Positions 50,128 through 59,053 of a DNA stretch of 64,000 bases are shown piece by piece. The stretch lies in assembly GCA_036833455.1 (NCBI GenBank), contig DAITPU010000001.1, positions 173,016 to 237,015 of the forward strand, given 5' to 3'. Numbering within the stretch: the first letter of the stretch is position 1; each line of letters starts with the position of its first letter. Position numbers and translations under genes: made by a program. The notes below the pieces were generated by a model that ran no database searches, was not told the DNA's origin, and was given only the letters and a program-made list of their open reading frames with translations. Source of the stretch: GW2011-AR1 sp937982425 (GTDB lineage: Archaea > Nanobdellota > Nanobdellia > Pacearchaeales > GW2011-AR1).

Positions 50128-51690
50128 ATGGAATATAAAAAGATCTTAAAAGAAATTGAACCAAGAGAATATCAAATAAACATCTCGAAAAAATGTTTAG
50201 AGAAAAATACTCTTGTTGTGCTTCCAACCGGATTAGGAAAAACGCTTATTGCTTTGATTGTGGCTATTGAAAAAATACAAAAAGAACCTTTAAAAAAAAT
50301 CCTGTTTTTAGCCCCAACAAAACCTCTCGCAGAACAGCATTTGAATTCTTTTAAAGAAAAGTTACCAAACGAATGGGTAGAGATGGATTTATTCACAGGA
50401 TCAGTAAAAAAAGAGAAAAGAGAAAAAATTTGGAAAGAGAAGAGCATTATTTTTTCAACCCCTCAATGTATTGCAAATGATTTAAAGAATAACTTGTATT
50501 CTCTTAAAGAAGTTTCTTTGCTTATAGAAGATGAAGCCCATAGATGTGTGAAGAATTATGATTATTCTTACATTGCAAAAAGATATGTTAAAGAAAATTC
50601 TCAAGGAAGGACAATTGGGTTAACTGCCTCGCCTGGAAACGATAAATCAAACATAAAGGAAATTTTAAAAAATTTAGAAATAGAAGAAATTGAATTGAGA
50701 ACAAGAGAGAGTCCAGATGTGAAACCTTATTTACAAGAACTAACTTTCGAAAAAATAGAGGTTGAACTTCCAAAAGAATTTAAAGAAATCTCAAATAATT
50801 TAAATAAGCTAAAAGAAAATTTGATTGAGGAACTCAGAAAAAATTCAGGGGTTTTTGGAAATATAAATAAAATTACTTTAATAAATTTACAAAAAAAAAT
50901 TTCTTCTGAATTAACTAGAGGATATAAATCAAAAGAATCTTATTTTGCATTAAGCCAAATTGCTCAAATAATAAAAATAGAACATGCGATCGAGCTTTTA
51001 GAAACTCAAACCCAGAAAAGTTTTCATAAGTATATGAAAGAATTATATCTTCAAGCAGAAAAACAAAAATCAAGAGGAGTTCAAAAATTAGTTTCAAAAC
51101 AAGAATTTAACATTGCTTTCTCGATTTCTCATTCCCTATTTAAGAAAGGAGAAGAACACCCAAAAATAAGAGAAATAATAAAATTAGTAAAAAAAGAAAA
51201 AGAAAAAAATGAAAATGTAAAAATACTCATTTTTACCCAATACAGAGAAACAGCAAAATTAGTAGCTGAAATGGTTAATAATCTCTTCGGAATAAAATCT
51301 AAAGTATTTGTTGGCCAACTTAAAAAAGAAGGAATTGGATTAAGTCAAAAAGAGCAGAAAGAAATAATAAATGAATTTAGAAAAAATGAAACAAACGTTC
51401 TTTGTGCTACTTGTATTGCAGAGGAGGGATTAGACATACCTGAAGTAAGCACGGTTATTTTTTATGAACCAGTTTCATCTGGAATTAGAACCATACAAAG
51501 GAAAGGTAGAACAGCCAGAATGTCTCAAGGTAAATTAATAATGATGATTACTAAAGACACAAAAGATGAAAGAGCATATTATTCTTCTATGCAAAAAGAA
51601 AAATCCATGAAAACTCAAATAGAAAAAGTAAAAGAAGAAATAAAAAAAGAAAAAATTTTCAAAGAAAATCAAAAAAAATTGTTCACTTAA
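50128..51690 (+). CDS. hef: Hef-type SF2 helicase (helicase half only)
   Basis: 520 residues. The Hef/FANCM-type SF2 core is complete: motif I VLPTGLGKTLIALIVAI near 30, Ia APTKPLAEQH, II LLIEDEAH, III GLTASPGNDKSN, IV KILIFTQYRETAKLV, V ATCIAEEGLDIPEVS, VI IQRKGRTARMSQGK. Fork-processing helicase role expected. The protein ends about 20 residues after motif VI and lacks the ERCC4 nuclease/HhH half that is fused to it in Pyrococcus and other euryarchaea. That half is at 52812-53450. An actataaag near 50102 suits its own promoter. Confidence 0.93.
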   Translation: MEYKKILKEIEPREYQINISKKCLEKNTLVVLPTGLGKTLIALIVAIEKIQKEPLKKILFLAPTKPLAEQHLNSFKEKLPNEWVEMDLFTGSVKKEKREKIWKEKSIIFSTPQCIANDLKNNLYSLKEVSLLIEDEAHRCVKNYDYSYIAKRYVKENSQGRTIGLTASPGNDKSNIKEILKNLEIEEIELRTRESPDVKPYLQELTFEKIEVELPKEFKEISNNLNKLKENLIEELRKNSGVFGNINKITLINLQKKISSELTRGYKSKESYFALSQIAQIIKIEHAIELLETQTQKSFHKYMKELYLQAEKQKSRGVQKLVSKQEFNIAFSISHSLFKKGEEHPKIREIIKLVKKEKEKNENVKILIFTQYRETAKLVAEMVNNLFGIKSKVFVGQLKKEGIGLSQKEQKEIINEFRKNETNVLCATCIAEEGLDIPEVSTVIFYEPVSSGIRTIQRKGRTARMSQGKLIMMITKDTKDERAYYSSMQKEKSMKTQIEKVKEEIKKEKIFKENQKKLFT

Positions 51691-51730
51691 GAACAATCAT
51701 TCTTATAAAGACACAAAATATTTTTTTTAT

Positions 51731-52777
51731 ATGGCTAGAATTATTGGAAAGGGTTATTCTTATCAGGACATATTAATCTTACCTAAATATAATAAAATTC
51801 GTTCTAGGAAAGATGTAGATTTTAAAACAAAAGTAACAAGAAATTATGAGCTGGATATTCCATTTATTGTGGCAAATATGGATACTATTTGTGAATCTCA
51901 AATGGCAATAGCAATAGGAAAATTAGGGGGATTGGGGGTAATTCACCGTTTTATGCCAATTGTTAAACAAAAAAAAGAAGTTGAAAAAGTTAAAAAAGAA
52001 AGGCTTATTGCTGCAGCGGCAATTGGTATAAATGATTTTGAAGAACGGGTTAAGGCTTTAAATGAAGTAAAAATAAACATTTTGGTCTTAGATATAGCAC
52101 ACGGGCATTCAAAATACGCTGGAAAGGTTTTAGATTGGTTAAAACAAAATTACCCTCACATAGACGTTATGGCTGGAAATATTGCAACAAAGGATGCAGC
52201 AGAATATTTCTTATCCAAAGGTGCAGATGCAATAAAAGTAGGCATAGGTCCTGGATCAATGTGTACAACAAGAATAATGACTGGGGCAGGAGTTCCCCAA
52301 ATAACTGCAATAATGGATGCGTATGAAGCAACACAAGGAAAAATTCCCATTTGTGCCGACGGGGGATTAAAAGCCCCAGGGGATGTTGTAAAAGCTTTAG
52401 GCGCGGGAGCGAACACAATTATGTCTGGAGAAATATTTTCTGGGACCCTTGAAACTCCCGGAGAAATAATAAAAAAGAAAGGAAAAAAATTTAAGATATA
52501 TCGAGGAATGGCTAGTTTTGATGCGACCCTTCAAAAAAAAATTCTTGATGGAAAAACTGGAAAAGAAATTATTTCTATAGAAGGAGAAAAAACATTCGTT
52601 CCATATAAGGGTCCAATAGAACCAATAATAAAAAAATATTTAGGGGGGCTTGCTTCTGGAATGACTTATATGGGCGCACAAAAGATGGAAAATCTAATTG
52701 GAAAAGCCGATTTTATAGAAATTTCTCCCCAAGGTTTTAATGAAAGTTTTGCCCATGGAGTGAAAGATCTTTCTTAA
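51731..52777 (+). CDS. guaB: IMP dehydrogenase/GMP reductase family protein, CBS-less
   Basis: 348 residues, a TIM barrel. Typical IMPDH makes XMP; GMP reductase makes IMP. Visible: DILILPKYN, GGLGVIHRF, MAGNIATKDAAEYFL, catalytic-Cys loop GIGPGSMCTTRIMTGAGVPQ near 172, ICADGGLKAPGDVVKALGAGA, YRGMASFDATLQKK. The two CBS domains of typical IMPDH are absent. The mobile flap is short (about 30 residues between GMAS and VPYKG) and the Arg-Tyr pair is not evident, closer to GMP reductase. The end (GGLASGMTYMGAQ...FIEISPQGFNES) is IMPDH-like. Its own promoter cttataaag is at about 51702-51710. It sits between the two Hef halves. Confidence 0.85.
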   Translation: MARIIGKGYSYQDILILPKYNKIRSRKDVDFKTKVTRNYELDIPFIVANMDTICESQMAIAIGKLGGLGVIHRFMPIVKQKKEVEKVKKERLIAAAAIGINDFEERVKALNEVKINILVLDIAHGHSKYAGKVLDWLKQNYPHIDVMAGNIATKDAAEYFLSKGADAIKVGIGPGSMCTTRIMTGAGVPQITAIMDAYEATQGKIPICADGGLKAPGDVVKALGAGANTIMSGEIFSGTLETPGEIIKKKGKKFKIYRGMASFDATLQKKILDGKTGKEIISIEGEKTFVPYKGPIEPIIKKYLGGLASGMTYMGAQKMENLIGKADFIEISPQGFNESFAHGVKDLS

Positions 52778-52811
52778 AAAATTATAAAAAGAAAAAAAAC
52801 CATAAAAAAGA

Positions 52812-53450
52812 ATGATTCATGATATTTATTCTAAAAAGAAAATAATTGAATCTCCTAAAGAAAAAGTCCTCGTAGACTTCCGAGAGAAAAATTCTTTGAT
52901 CCCAACATTTCTTATAAATGAAGGCCTTAGAGTTGAATTTAAAAATCTTGAAGTGGGGGATTATTTTGTTAATGGGGTTTTGATTGAACGAAAAACACTA
53001 CAAGATTTTTCAAATTCAATGATTAATAAAAGATTAAATTCTCAAATAAAAAATTTAAAAGTGGCTGAAAATAAACTTTTAATAATAGAAGGAAATGACC
53101 TAAAATCAGATGTTAACAGAAAAGCACTAAAAGGTTTTGAAATTTCAATTATGATTAACCATAAAATTCCCATTCTAAGGACAAATTCAGGAGAAGAAAC
53201 TGCAAAAATTATTTTAATGTTAGCAAATCAAAAGAAAAATAATTCTTCCTTGGTGGAAAATAAAAAAGAATTAACTAAAGAAGAAAGACAAAAATTTGTC
53301 CTTGAATCTTTCCAAGGAATAGGCCCCTCAAAATCAAAACAACTTTTAGAAAAGTTTGGATCAATAAAAAACATTATTAACTCTTCAGAAAAAGAACTAG
53401 AAGAAGTCCTAGGAAAGAGAACTTCTTCTTTTTTAAGAATAATAAATTAA
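52812..53450 (+). CDS. ERCC4/XPF-family nuclease with tandem helix-hairpin-helix (nuclease half of Hef)
   Basis: 212 residues. Nuclease motif: LVDFREKNS, VGDYFVNGVLIERKTLQDF (GDX..ERKxxxD), and IMINHKIPIL. A C-terminal HhH pair is at about 155-210 (FQGIGPSKSKQLLEKFG, ELEEVLGKR). It cuts branched or fork DNA structures. Together with 50128-51690 it equals a Hef of about 732 residues, the normal Hef length, so the split looks clean. A TATA-like attataaaaag (about 52780-52790) gives it its own start. Confidence 0.92.
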   Translation: MIHDIYSKKKIIESPKEKVLVDFREKNSLIPTFLINEGLRVEFKNLEVGDYFVNGVLIERKTLQDFSNSMINKRLNSQIKNLKVAENKLLIIEGNDLKSDVNRKALKGFEISIMINHKIPILRTNSGEETAKIILMLANQKKNNSSLVENKKELTKEERQKFVLESFQGIGPSKSKQLLEKFGSIKNIINSSEKELEEVLGKRTSSFLRIIN

Positions 53451-53522
53451 AATAAAAAAATTTTTGTTTGTTTAATTACAAGGATTTTGACCCCTCTACA
53501 GTTTTTCAAAAAAAAGGAATTC

Positions 53523-54737
53523 CTATTTATTCTTTTTTGGTACTAATGCAAAGAAGCTATATCCTTTTTTAACTTCAGAAGCTAATTTTTTTACTTCTTC
53601 TAATTTAACTTTCTCTATCTCTTTTTGAAAATTATAAAAATCTTCTGCCTTTGAAGAAACCTCTGAAGAAAGTAAATTTATCATTTGACTTTGGGTATCT
53701 TCCATTGATAGTTGATAGTTTCCAATTATCTGCTTTTTTACTTGAATCAGTTCTTCTCGTGACAACTCCTTAGAAACCTTCTCAAACTCATCTAAGATTA
53801 AATTTTTTATTTCTTCTATTTTCTCGGGGGTTGTTCCAACATAAATAAAACTATAAGAATAATCTTTTGAAGCCCCCAAATCCCCTTTAACCGAATAAGC
53901 TAAATTTCTTTTTTCTCTTATTTCCGAAAATAATCTTGAAGACATACCTCCCGTCATAATCATTGAAAGAACTTTTGCCGCATAAACTCTTTTATCTGAA
54001 GACAAAGGAGAATGATATGCAAAAACAAGATTGGCTTGATCAAGTCCGTCTCTCTCTTCTATTTTCTTCCTATTTTTTAACCTTATTTTTTGAGGGGTTG
54101 TTGTTTTTCCTTTTCCAGAAAAATTTTTACCCAAATACCTGACCAATTTGTTAAAGTCGTAATTTCCCACAACACATAAAATTAAATTAGAAGGATTATA
54201 AATTTCTTTAAACTTCTTAACTATTTTTTCTCGATTTAAGGAATTCATAGTTTTTTCTGTTCCAATTAAAGGCTCTCCCAAACTTCCTTCATATAAGAAA
54301 GACTGTATTTTATCCAAAACATAAATTTGGGGAGAATCCCTCCTCATTTTCATTTCTTCAAAAATAACTTTTCTCTCTTTTTTTAGTTCATTTTCATCAA
54401 AAACGGGGTTTTTTATTAAATCCGTTAAAACTTCTAACCCCAAATCTGCACTTTCTTTAGGCATCTTACACCAAAATCCAGTAATCTCTTCGGAAGTAAA
54501 TCCGTTCATTTCTCCTCCATTTTTCTCAATATCTTTTGCTATTTGAAAAGCATTTCTTTTAGGAGTTCCCTTATAAAGCATGTGTTCAATGTAATGGGAA
54601 ATCCCTTTTTCATTCAATTCTTCATGAAGACCCCCTGCACGAACAGCATAAATAAAACTAACCACGGGTAAATTTCTTTTTTCAAAAACTAGAGTCAAGC
54701 CGTTGGGAAAAACCTTTTTTTTGAAATTTTGTTTCAT
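53523..54737 (-). CDS. M16-family zinc peptidase (pitrilysin/MPP-like)
   Basis: 404 residues, a single-half M16 protein. The inverted zinc motif HxxEH is intact: GISHYIEHMLYKGT near residue 48. The third zinc ligand region ENELKKERKVIFEEMK is near 120. The later FAYHSPLSSDKRVYAAKVLS and the C-terminal LSMEDTQSQMINLLSSE follow. Such enzymes degrade peptides or cut presequences. Archaeal members are uncommon but occur. It is at the end of a three-gene minus-strand run with the tail-anchored protein and the methyltransferase. Confidence 0.92.
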   Translation of the reverse strand: MKQNFKKKVFPNGLTLVFEKRNLPVVSFIYAVRAGGLHEELNEKGISHYIEHMLYKGTPKRNAFQIAKDIEKNGGEMNGFTSEEITGFWCKMPKESADLGLEVLTDLIKNPVFDENELKKERKVIFEEMKMRRDSPQIYVLDKIQSFLYEGSLGEPLIGTEKTMNSLNREKIVKKFKEIYNPSNLILCVVGNYDFNKLVRYLGKNFSGKGKTTTPQKIRLKNRKKIEERDGLDQANLVFAYHSPLSSDKRVYAAKVLSMIMTGGMSSRLFSEIREKRNLAYSVKGDLGASKDYSYSFIYVGTTPEKIEEIKNLILDEFEKVSKELSREELIQVKKQIIGNYQLSMEDTQSQMINLLSSEVSSKAEDFYNFQKEIEKVKLEEVKKLASEVKKGYSFFALVPKKNK

Positions 54738-54778
54738 TCTCTAAAAAAATAAAGAATGTATTTAAACTTATGGAAGAA

Positions 54779-54991
54779 TCAAAATAATAGAAAATATCCA
54801 AGGAAGCAAATGCCTAAAAAAACCGCTAAAAGAATAAGCCATTTTTTAAAAGACGCTTTTTTTGGATCTTCTTGTTTTTCAGGTTTATTTTCTTCTAAAA
54901 GAGGATTGACTTCGAGACTTCTTTTTTCAAAATTAAATTGATCTTCTAATCTTTTATTTTTTTGGGGGGTCCTCAAAATTTCTTCTTCCAT
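54779..54991 (-). CDS. tail-anchored small protein
   Basis: 70 residues: a charged cytoplasmic N-terminus, ENKPEKQEDPKKASFKK, and a C-terminal membrane helix (WLILLAVFLGICFLGYFLLF) reaching the last residue, the classic tail anchor. It lies 41 nt before the M16 peptidase start and 31 nt after the methyltransferase stop, so it is probably in the operon. No family recognised. Confidence 0.7.
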   Translation of the reverse strand: MEEEILRTPQKNKRLEDQFNFEKRSLEVNPLLEENKPEKQEDPKKASFKKWLILLAVFLGICFLGYFLLF

Positions 54992-55022
54992 AAATTTGAT
55001 TGTTAAAAAAGATTAATAAAAC

Positions 55023-55808
55023 TTATCTCTTCTTAAAAGAAATGTATCTTTCTCCTCCAAAAGAAAAATCCTCTAATAATAAAAATTCTTTTTCAATAAA
55101 TTTTAAAATCCAATCCCTATTTACCCTAAATTTCTTCCTTGAAATCAAACTCTCCGTAGCAAAACTTATCACAATTAAATCTACTCTAGAAATTAGTTCT
55201 TTTATCAATTTTTTTGAAAAATCTTTTTCTAACATTTCTAAGCTATCTAATACCTTAAACAAAAAAACAATTTTTTTTCCTTCTCTTGAATCAATCATTT
55301 TTTTTATTTTTTCTATTTCAAAAAGACTTTCATGAATGGATATGGCATTAAAATTTTCTTTTTTAAAATAAGAATTAGTTAAATCAACTAATTGGCCTAT
55401 CGCTTCTATTCCCGTATAAGAAACTTTCGAAGGAAAATAACTATAACTAAAACCATTTACCCCTGCGCCTAAATCAAAAACATTTAAGTTTTTTTCTTTA
55501 AAATTTTTAAAAATTTTTGAATAAATTTCCTTATAAAAAGGATACCTCTCTCTTGTGGAAATGTGCTTCTTTAAAACCCAATCGGGATCAAAATTTTTAT
55601 TTTGCAATAGTTTTTCACTAGAGAAAACAGTATAAACTTTTCTTAAAAGATCTCTTGTTTTCTTTATTTTTTCTTCAACCAAAAAATCGTCTGAATCCAA
55701 TAAGCAATATGCTTTTTCAACATCTCTCTTTGGAAGATCTGAAAATTCTTTTTTTTCCTGTATTTTTAAAAGGGCTTCTTCCTTACTTAAATTAAATCTT
55801 TTTGCCAT
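55023..55808 (-). CDS. 16S rRNA (guanine-N7)-methyltransferase homologue, Arm/Rmt/FmrO type
   Basis: 261 residues. It aligns by pattern over its whole length with the Arm/Rmt group that methylates G1405 and gives aminoglycoside resistance in bacteria. Shared marks: an N-terminal helical domain with a KKTRDLLRKVYTVF pattern, KHISTRERYPFYKEIY, SAM motif I-like NVFDLGAGVNGFSYSYF, LFKVLDSLEML, VISFATESL, and a FLLLEDFSFGGERYISFKKR end. Resistance-specific residues cannot be judged by eye. In an archaeon it might be a housekeeping 16S rRNA modifier. Confidence 0.75.
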   Translation of the reverse strand: MAKRFNLSKEEALLKIQEKKEFSDLPKRDVEKAYCLLDSDDFLVEEKIKKTRDLLRKVYTVFSSEKLLQNKNFDPDWVLKKHISTRERYPFYKEIYSKIFKNFKEKNLNVFDLGAGVNGFSYSYFPSKVSYTGIEAIGQLVDLTNSYFKKENFNAISIHESLFEIEKIKKMIDSREGKKIVFLFKVLDSLEMLEKDFSKKLIKELISRVDLIVISFATESLISRKKFRVNRDWILKFIEKEFLLLEDFSFGGERYISFKKR

Positions 55809-55841
55809 TATATTTTTAAGCTAAATTTCATTTAAAATTTT

Positions 55842-56762
55842 ATGCCTATTAACGTAAACGACCCAGAATATTCTAAAGCAGAAAAAGCTTTTCATGCGGC
55901 TTCTTCAATAGAAGAACAATTAAATGCCTTGAACAAAATGATTTCTCATGCTCCTAGCCATAAAGGTGCCGAAAATTTAAGACAACAATTAACTACAAAA
56001 AGAAAGAAGCTTGAAGCACAATTGGAGAAAAAGAAAAAAGTAGGAAAGTCTACCAAAATAGGAATAAAAAAAGAAGATTTGCAAGCCATTATTGTTGGAC
56101 TTACAAATTCCGGAAAATCCTCTTTATTAAAAATTCTTACGAATGCGAACCCAAAAATTTCTGAAATAGAATTCACAACTAATGAACCTAAAATAGGAAT
56201 GATGGATTATGAAAATACCCTAATACAGATAATTGAAATTCCTTCTGTTGAAGGAGATTTCTTTGATAAATCTTTGGCACACACTGCAGATACAATCCTT
56301 ATTTTAATTAATTCTTTTGAGGATATAGAAAAAATAGAAAAATTTCTTACCATGGCAAAAGGAAAAAGATTGATTGTTTTTAACAAATCAGATAAATTGA
56401 CCTCAGAGGAAAAAAGAAAAATAGAATCCAAACTTCAAAGCAAAAAATATAATTTCGAAATTATTTCTTGCATCCCTTTTTTTAAAGAAAATAACATAGA
56501 AATTCTCAAGAAGAAGATTTTTGATTCCTTTTCAGTTTTAAGAGTTTTTACAAAAGAGCCAGGTAAAGAAAGAGAAAACAAACCGGTTATTTTAAAACCG
56601 GGTTCAACAGTAAAAGATGTTGCAGAAAAGATCTTTAAGGGATTTTCTTTAAAAATTAAAAAAACTAGAATTTGGGGTCCTTCCTCCAAATTCGGAGGAC
56701 AGGTCGTTGGTTTGAATCATAAATTAAAAAATTTAGACGTTGTAGAATTTAGCACAAAATAA
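55842..56762 (+). CDS. DRG/Obg-like GTPase with C-terminal TGS domain
   Basis: 306 residues. A helical N-terminus (about 1-75) precedes the G domain: G1 IVGLTNSGKSSLLKIL near 85, T in EFTTNEPKIG (G2), G4 NKSDKL near 180, and the final TGS-like domain (PVILKPGSTVKDVAEKIF, VVGLNHKLKNLDVVEF). G3 reads EIPSVEG instead of the canonical D-x-P-G, so the usual catalytic Asp/Gly are absent. Such GTPases bind ribosomes or RNA. It is divergent from the methyltransferase, which hints at a shared ribosome theme. Confidence 0.87.
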   Translation: MPINVNDPEYSKAEKAFHAASSIEEQLNALNKMISHAPSHKGAENLRQQLTTKRKKLEAQLEKKKKVGKSTKIGIKKEDLQAIIVGLTNSGKSSLLKILTNANPKISEIEFTTNEPKIGMMDYENTLIQIIEIPSVEGDFFDKSLAHTADTILILINSFEDIEKIEKFLTMAKGKRLIVFNKSDKLTSEEKRKIESKLQSKKYNFEIISCIPFFKENNIEILKKKIFDSFSVLRVFTKEPGKERENKPVILKPGSTVKDVAEKIFKGFSLKIKKTRIWGPSSKFGGQVVGLNHKLKNLDVVEFSTK

Positions 56763-56765
56763 AAT

Positions 56766-57764
56766 TTATTTTAAATAATTTTTTCTTATTGGAGAGATTA
56801 GTTTTTCTAAATATTCTATAACACACAATTTTAAATCTAAAGGATGAACTTTTTTTTCGGAATAAATTTTTTCTAACTCAAAATAATCCTTTAAAAGAAT
56901 GTTTCCTCCAAACTTAACTGGCCTCTTAATCTCTAAGTTTTTAAATTTAGGAAAAAGAATAAGTTTACAAATTTGGAGGAGGGGATTTTCATTAATTTCT
57001 CCTTCTGGACAGTATGCTCCATTAATTGTTTTCTTTATTTCTTCATAATCATCTACCACACTAATTCCTGAACCAGGTAAAGATTTAGACATCTTCTGTC
57101 CAGGACCTTTTAAAGAAGTTATCAAAGGAGTATGGATTGCTATAAAATTATGATTTAAAATAAGGGAAAGATCTTTTCCTACCATGTGCACTTTTCTTTG
57201 TTCGAGGCCTCCAAGAGCAACCTCGGAATTAAGATGTTTAATATCTGCAACTTGCATTAAGGGATACAAAAGCTGAGAAATTGTCGAGCTTTCTCCTCCT
57301 CGGGAAATCTCTTGCATGCCCCTAATACCTCTTTGAATTGTAACCTTTTGAGCTAATTTTAGTACATCTAATTGGTATTCTTTAGTGAATTGAAAATTAC
57401 TCCCCAAGATAATTTCTGCATTTGAAAAACCTACTGCTTTTATTATTTTTTTCCAACGAAGAACCTCTCTTGAAATTTCTTTCTGATCGCCCTTGTGATT
57501 AAGAAAAGCGTGCAAATCTGCCAAGAGTATTTTTACCTTTATTCCAGCCCGATTTAAATCCATTAATTTTAATATTGTGGCAAAGTGACCGAGATGCATT
57601 GGTCCACTTGGTTCATAACCACAATAAACAGAAATTTCTTTTTTATTAGATAAAAATTCTTTAAATTCTTCCTCCCCCACAATCTCCACTGTATTCCTTT
57701 TTATTAATTCCCATTTTTCATCAAAGGAAAGCTCCTCTTTACGAAATTTATTTTTTTTCTTCAT
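56766..57764 (-). CDS. tyrS: tyrosyl-tRNA synthetase
   Basis: 332 residues from ATG 57764 (TTG 57773 also open), the compact archaeal TyrRS form. Class I signatures: YCGYEPSGPMHLGHFATIL (HIGH variant HLGH) near 53, GMQEISRGGESSTISQLLYPL, and KMSKSLPGSG near 217. It charges tRNA-Tyr. It stands alone on the minus strand between the GTPase and TctA-like genes. A clear TATA-like box was not found. Confidence 0.96.
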   Translation of the reverse strand: MKKKNKFRKEELSFDEKWELIKRNTVEIVGEEEFKEFLSNKKEISVYCGYEPSGPMHLGHFATILKLMDLNRAGIKVKILLADLHAFLNHKGDQKEISREVLRWKKIIKAVGFSNAEIILGSNFQFTKEYQLDVLKLAQKVTIQRGIRGMQEISRGGESSTISQLLYPLMQVADIKHLNSEVALGGLEQRKVHMVGKDLSLILNHNFIAIHTPLITSLKGPGQKMSKSLPGSGISVVDDYEEIKKTINGAYCPEGEINENPLLQICKLILFPKFKNLEIKRPVKFGGNILLKDYFELEKIYSEKKVHPLDLKLCVIEYLEKLISPIRKNYLK

Positions 57765-57868
57765 AATAAACAAATAAAAAAACCCTCTTTATTAAAAGTT
57801 TCTATCTCTCCTGACTAAGAAAGAAAATAATTTTAAAATTAAATTTGTTCTTTTAAACATAAATTAAA

Positions 57869-59053
57869 ATGTTAATTGAAATAATTTTCTTTCTTTTTAT
57901 GGGTATCTTTGCCGGAACCCTCACAGGCTTAACTCCTGGAATACATATTAATCTCCTTGGTGCCGCAATTATTTTAGCTTATACTTATTTTAATTTTAAC
58001 CCAATTTATGCATTAACATTCATCGTATCTCTATCCATCACTCATACTTTTATAGACTTCATTCCCTCCATCATTTTGGGATGTCCTGATACGGACACTG
58101 AACTTTCTCTTCTTCCAGGACACGAATTATTAAAAAATGGAAGAGGTTATGAAGCAATTATTTTAACCGCAATAGGAAGTTTAAATGCAGTTTTCTATTC
58201 TTTAATATTCTGTTTCCCTTTAATTTTTATTTTCCAAAAAGGATATTTCCTTATTCAAAACTACATTCCCTTTATCCTTATCTTTACCTCTTTTCTTTTA
58301 ATTTTTTCTGAAAAAGAAAAATTTGTTGCTCTTTTAGTTTTTATTCTAACTGGGGTTTTAGGTTTAATTTCCAACGAAATTACCTCAGGAAATTCTCTTC
58401 TTCCAATGCTGTCTGGATTATTTGGAAGTTCTCTTTTGATTAAAAGTATTAAGGAAAAACCAAAAATTCCTTCTCAAAAAATTTCCAAAATAAATTTTTC
58501 TTCAAAAAAACCTTTGCTGAGCTCTTTAGTAATTTCTCCTTTTTGCTCTTTTTTACCTGGACTTGGAACGGGACAAGCTGCAGTGATGTCTAGTCTTTTA
58601 TTTAAACAAAAAAGAAAAGAAGATTTTTTAGTTTTGGTCGGAGCAACTAATACTTTTGTAATGATTTTCTCTTTTTTTGCTCTTTATGCAATAGGTAAAA
58701 CTAGGTCTGGTTCAAGCATTGTTATAAAAGATTTAGTAGGAATACCCTCTCAAGAAATTTTGGTTTTAATTATCTTAACCATCTTTTTTTCCGGAATTTT
58801 ATCTTTTTTTTTAACTAAAGGGGTATCTAAAATGATTTTAAAAAAAATCCACAAAGTAAACTATCCTAAAATTTCTTTAATTACCCTAATTTTTCTATCC
58901 TTAATTATTCTTATTTTTTCAAAACCAAAGGGTTTTTTGGTTTTTATACTTGCGACTTTTACTGGAATATATTGTATAAATAAAAAAGTAAGAAAAACAA
59001 ATATGATGGGTTGCTTAATTTTACCTACGATTATTTGGTTGCTTTCTGGTTAA
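57869..59053 (+). CDS. TctA-like (DUF112) membrane protein, archaeal type
   Basis: 394 residues with about nine helices. Family signature: GIFAGTLTGLTPGIHINLLG at the start and FLPGLGTGQAAVMSSL near residue 232. The two GxxxGxxPG repeats mark the TctA/DUF112 fold. It may transport an unknown organic acid; no partner TctB or TctC is visible. Its last 23 nt overlap the convergent DP2 gene. Confidence 0.88.
   Translation: MLIEIIFFLFMGIFAGTLTGLTPGIHINLLGAAIILAYTYFNFNPIYALTFIVSLSITHTFIDFIPSIILGCPDTDTELSLLPGHELLKNGRGYEAIILTAIGSLNAVFYSLIFCFPLIFIFQKGYFLIQNYIPFILIFTSFLLIFSEKEKFVALLVFILTGVLGLISNEITSGNSLLPMLSGLFGSSLLIKSIKEKPKIPSQKISKINFSSKKPLLSSLVISPFCSFLPGLGTGQAAVMSSLLFKQKRKEDFLVLVGATNTFVMIFSFFALYAIGKTRSGSSIVIKDLVGIPSQEILVLIILTIFFSGILSFFLTKGVSKMILKKIHKVNYPKISLITLIFLSLIILIFSKPKGFLVFILATFTGIYCINKKVRKTNMMGCLILPTIIWLLSG

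Noticed and set aside
52135..52418. Frames inside the IMPDH/GMP reductase-like gene on both strands
   Set aside because: Shadow frames of a strongly conserved gene; translations are rich in Arg or Leu without domain pattern.
50128..53450. Frameshifted single Hef gene
   Set aside because: A complete unrelated gene lies between the halves, and each half has its own start and TATA-like box.
53451..53522. Possible pseudogene between the nuclease and M16 genes
   Set aside because: Only 72 nt with an oligo-T and oligo-A region, likely the convergent terminators of both genes.
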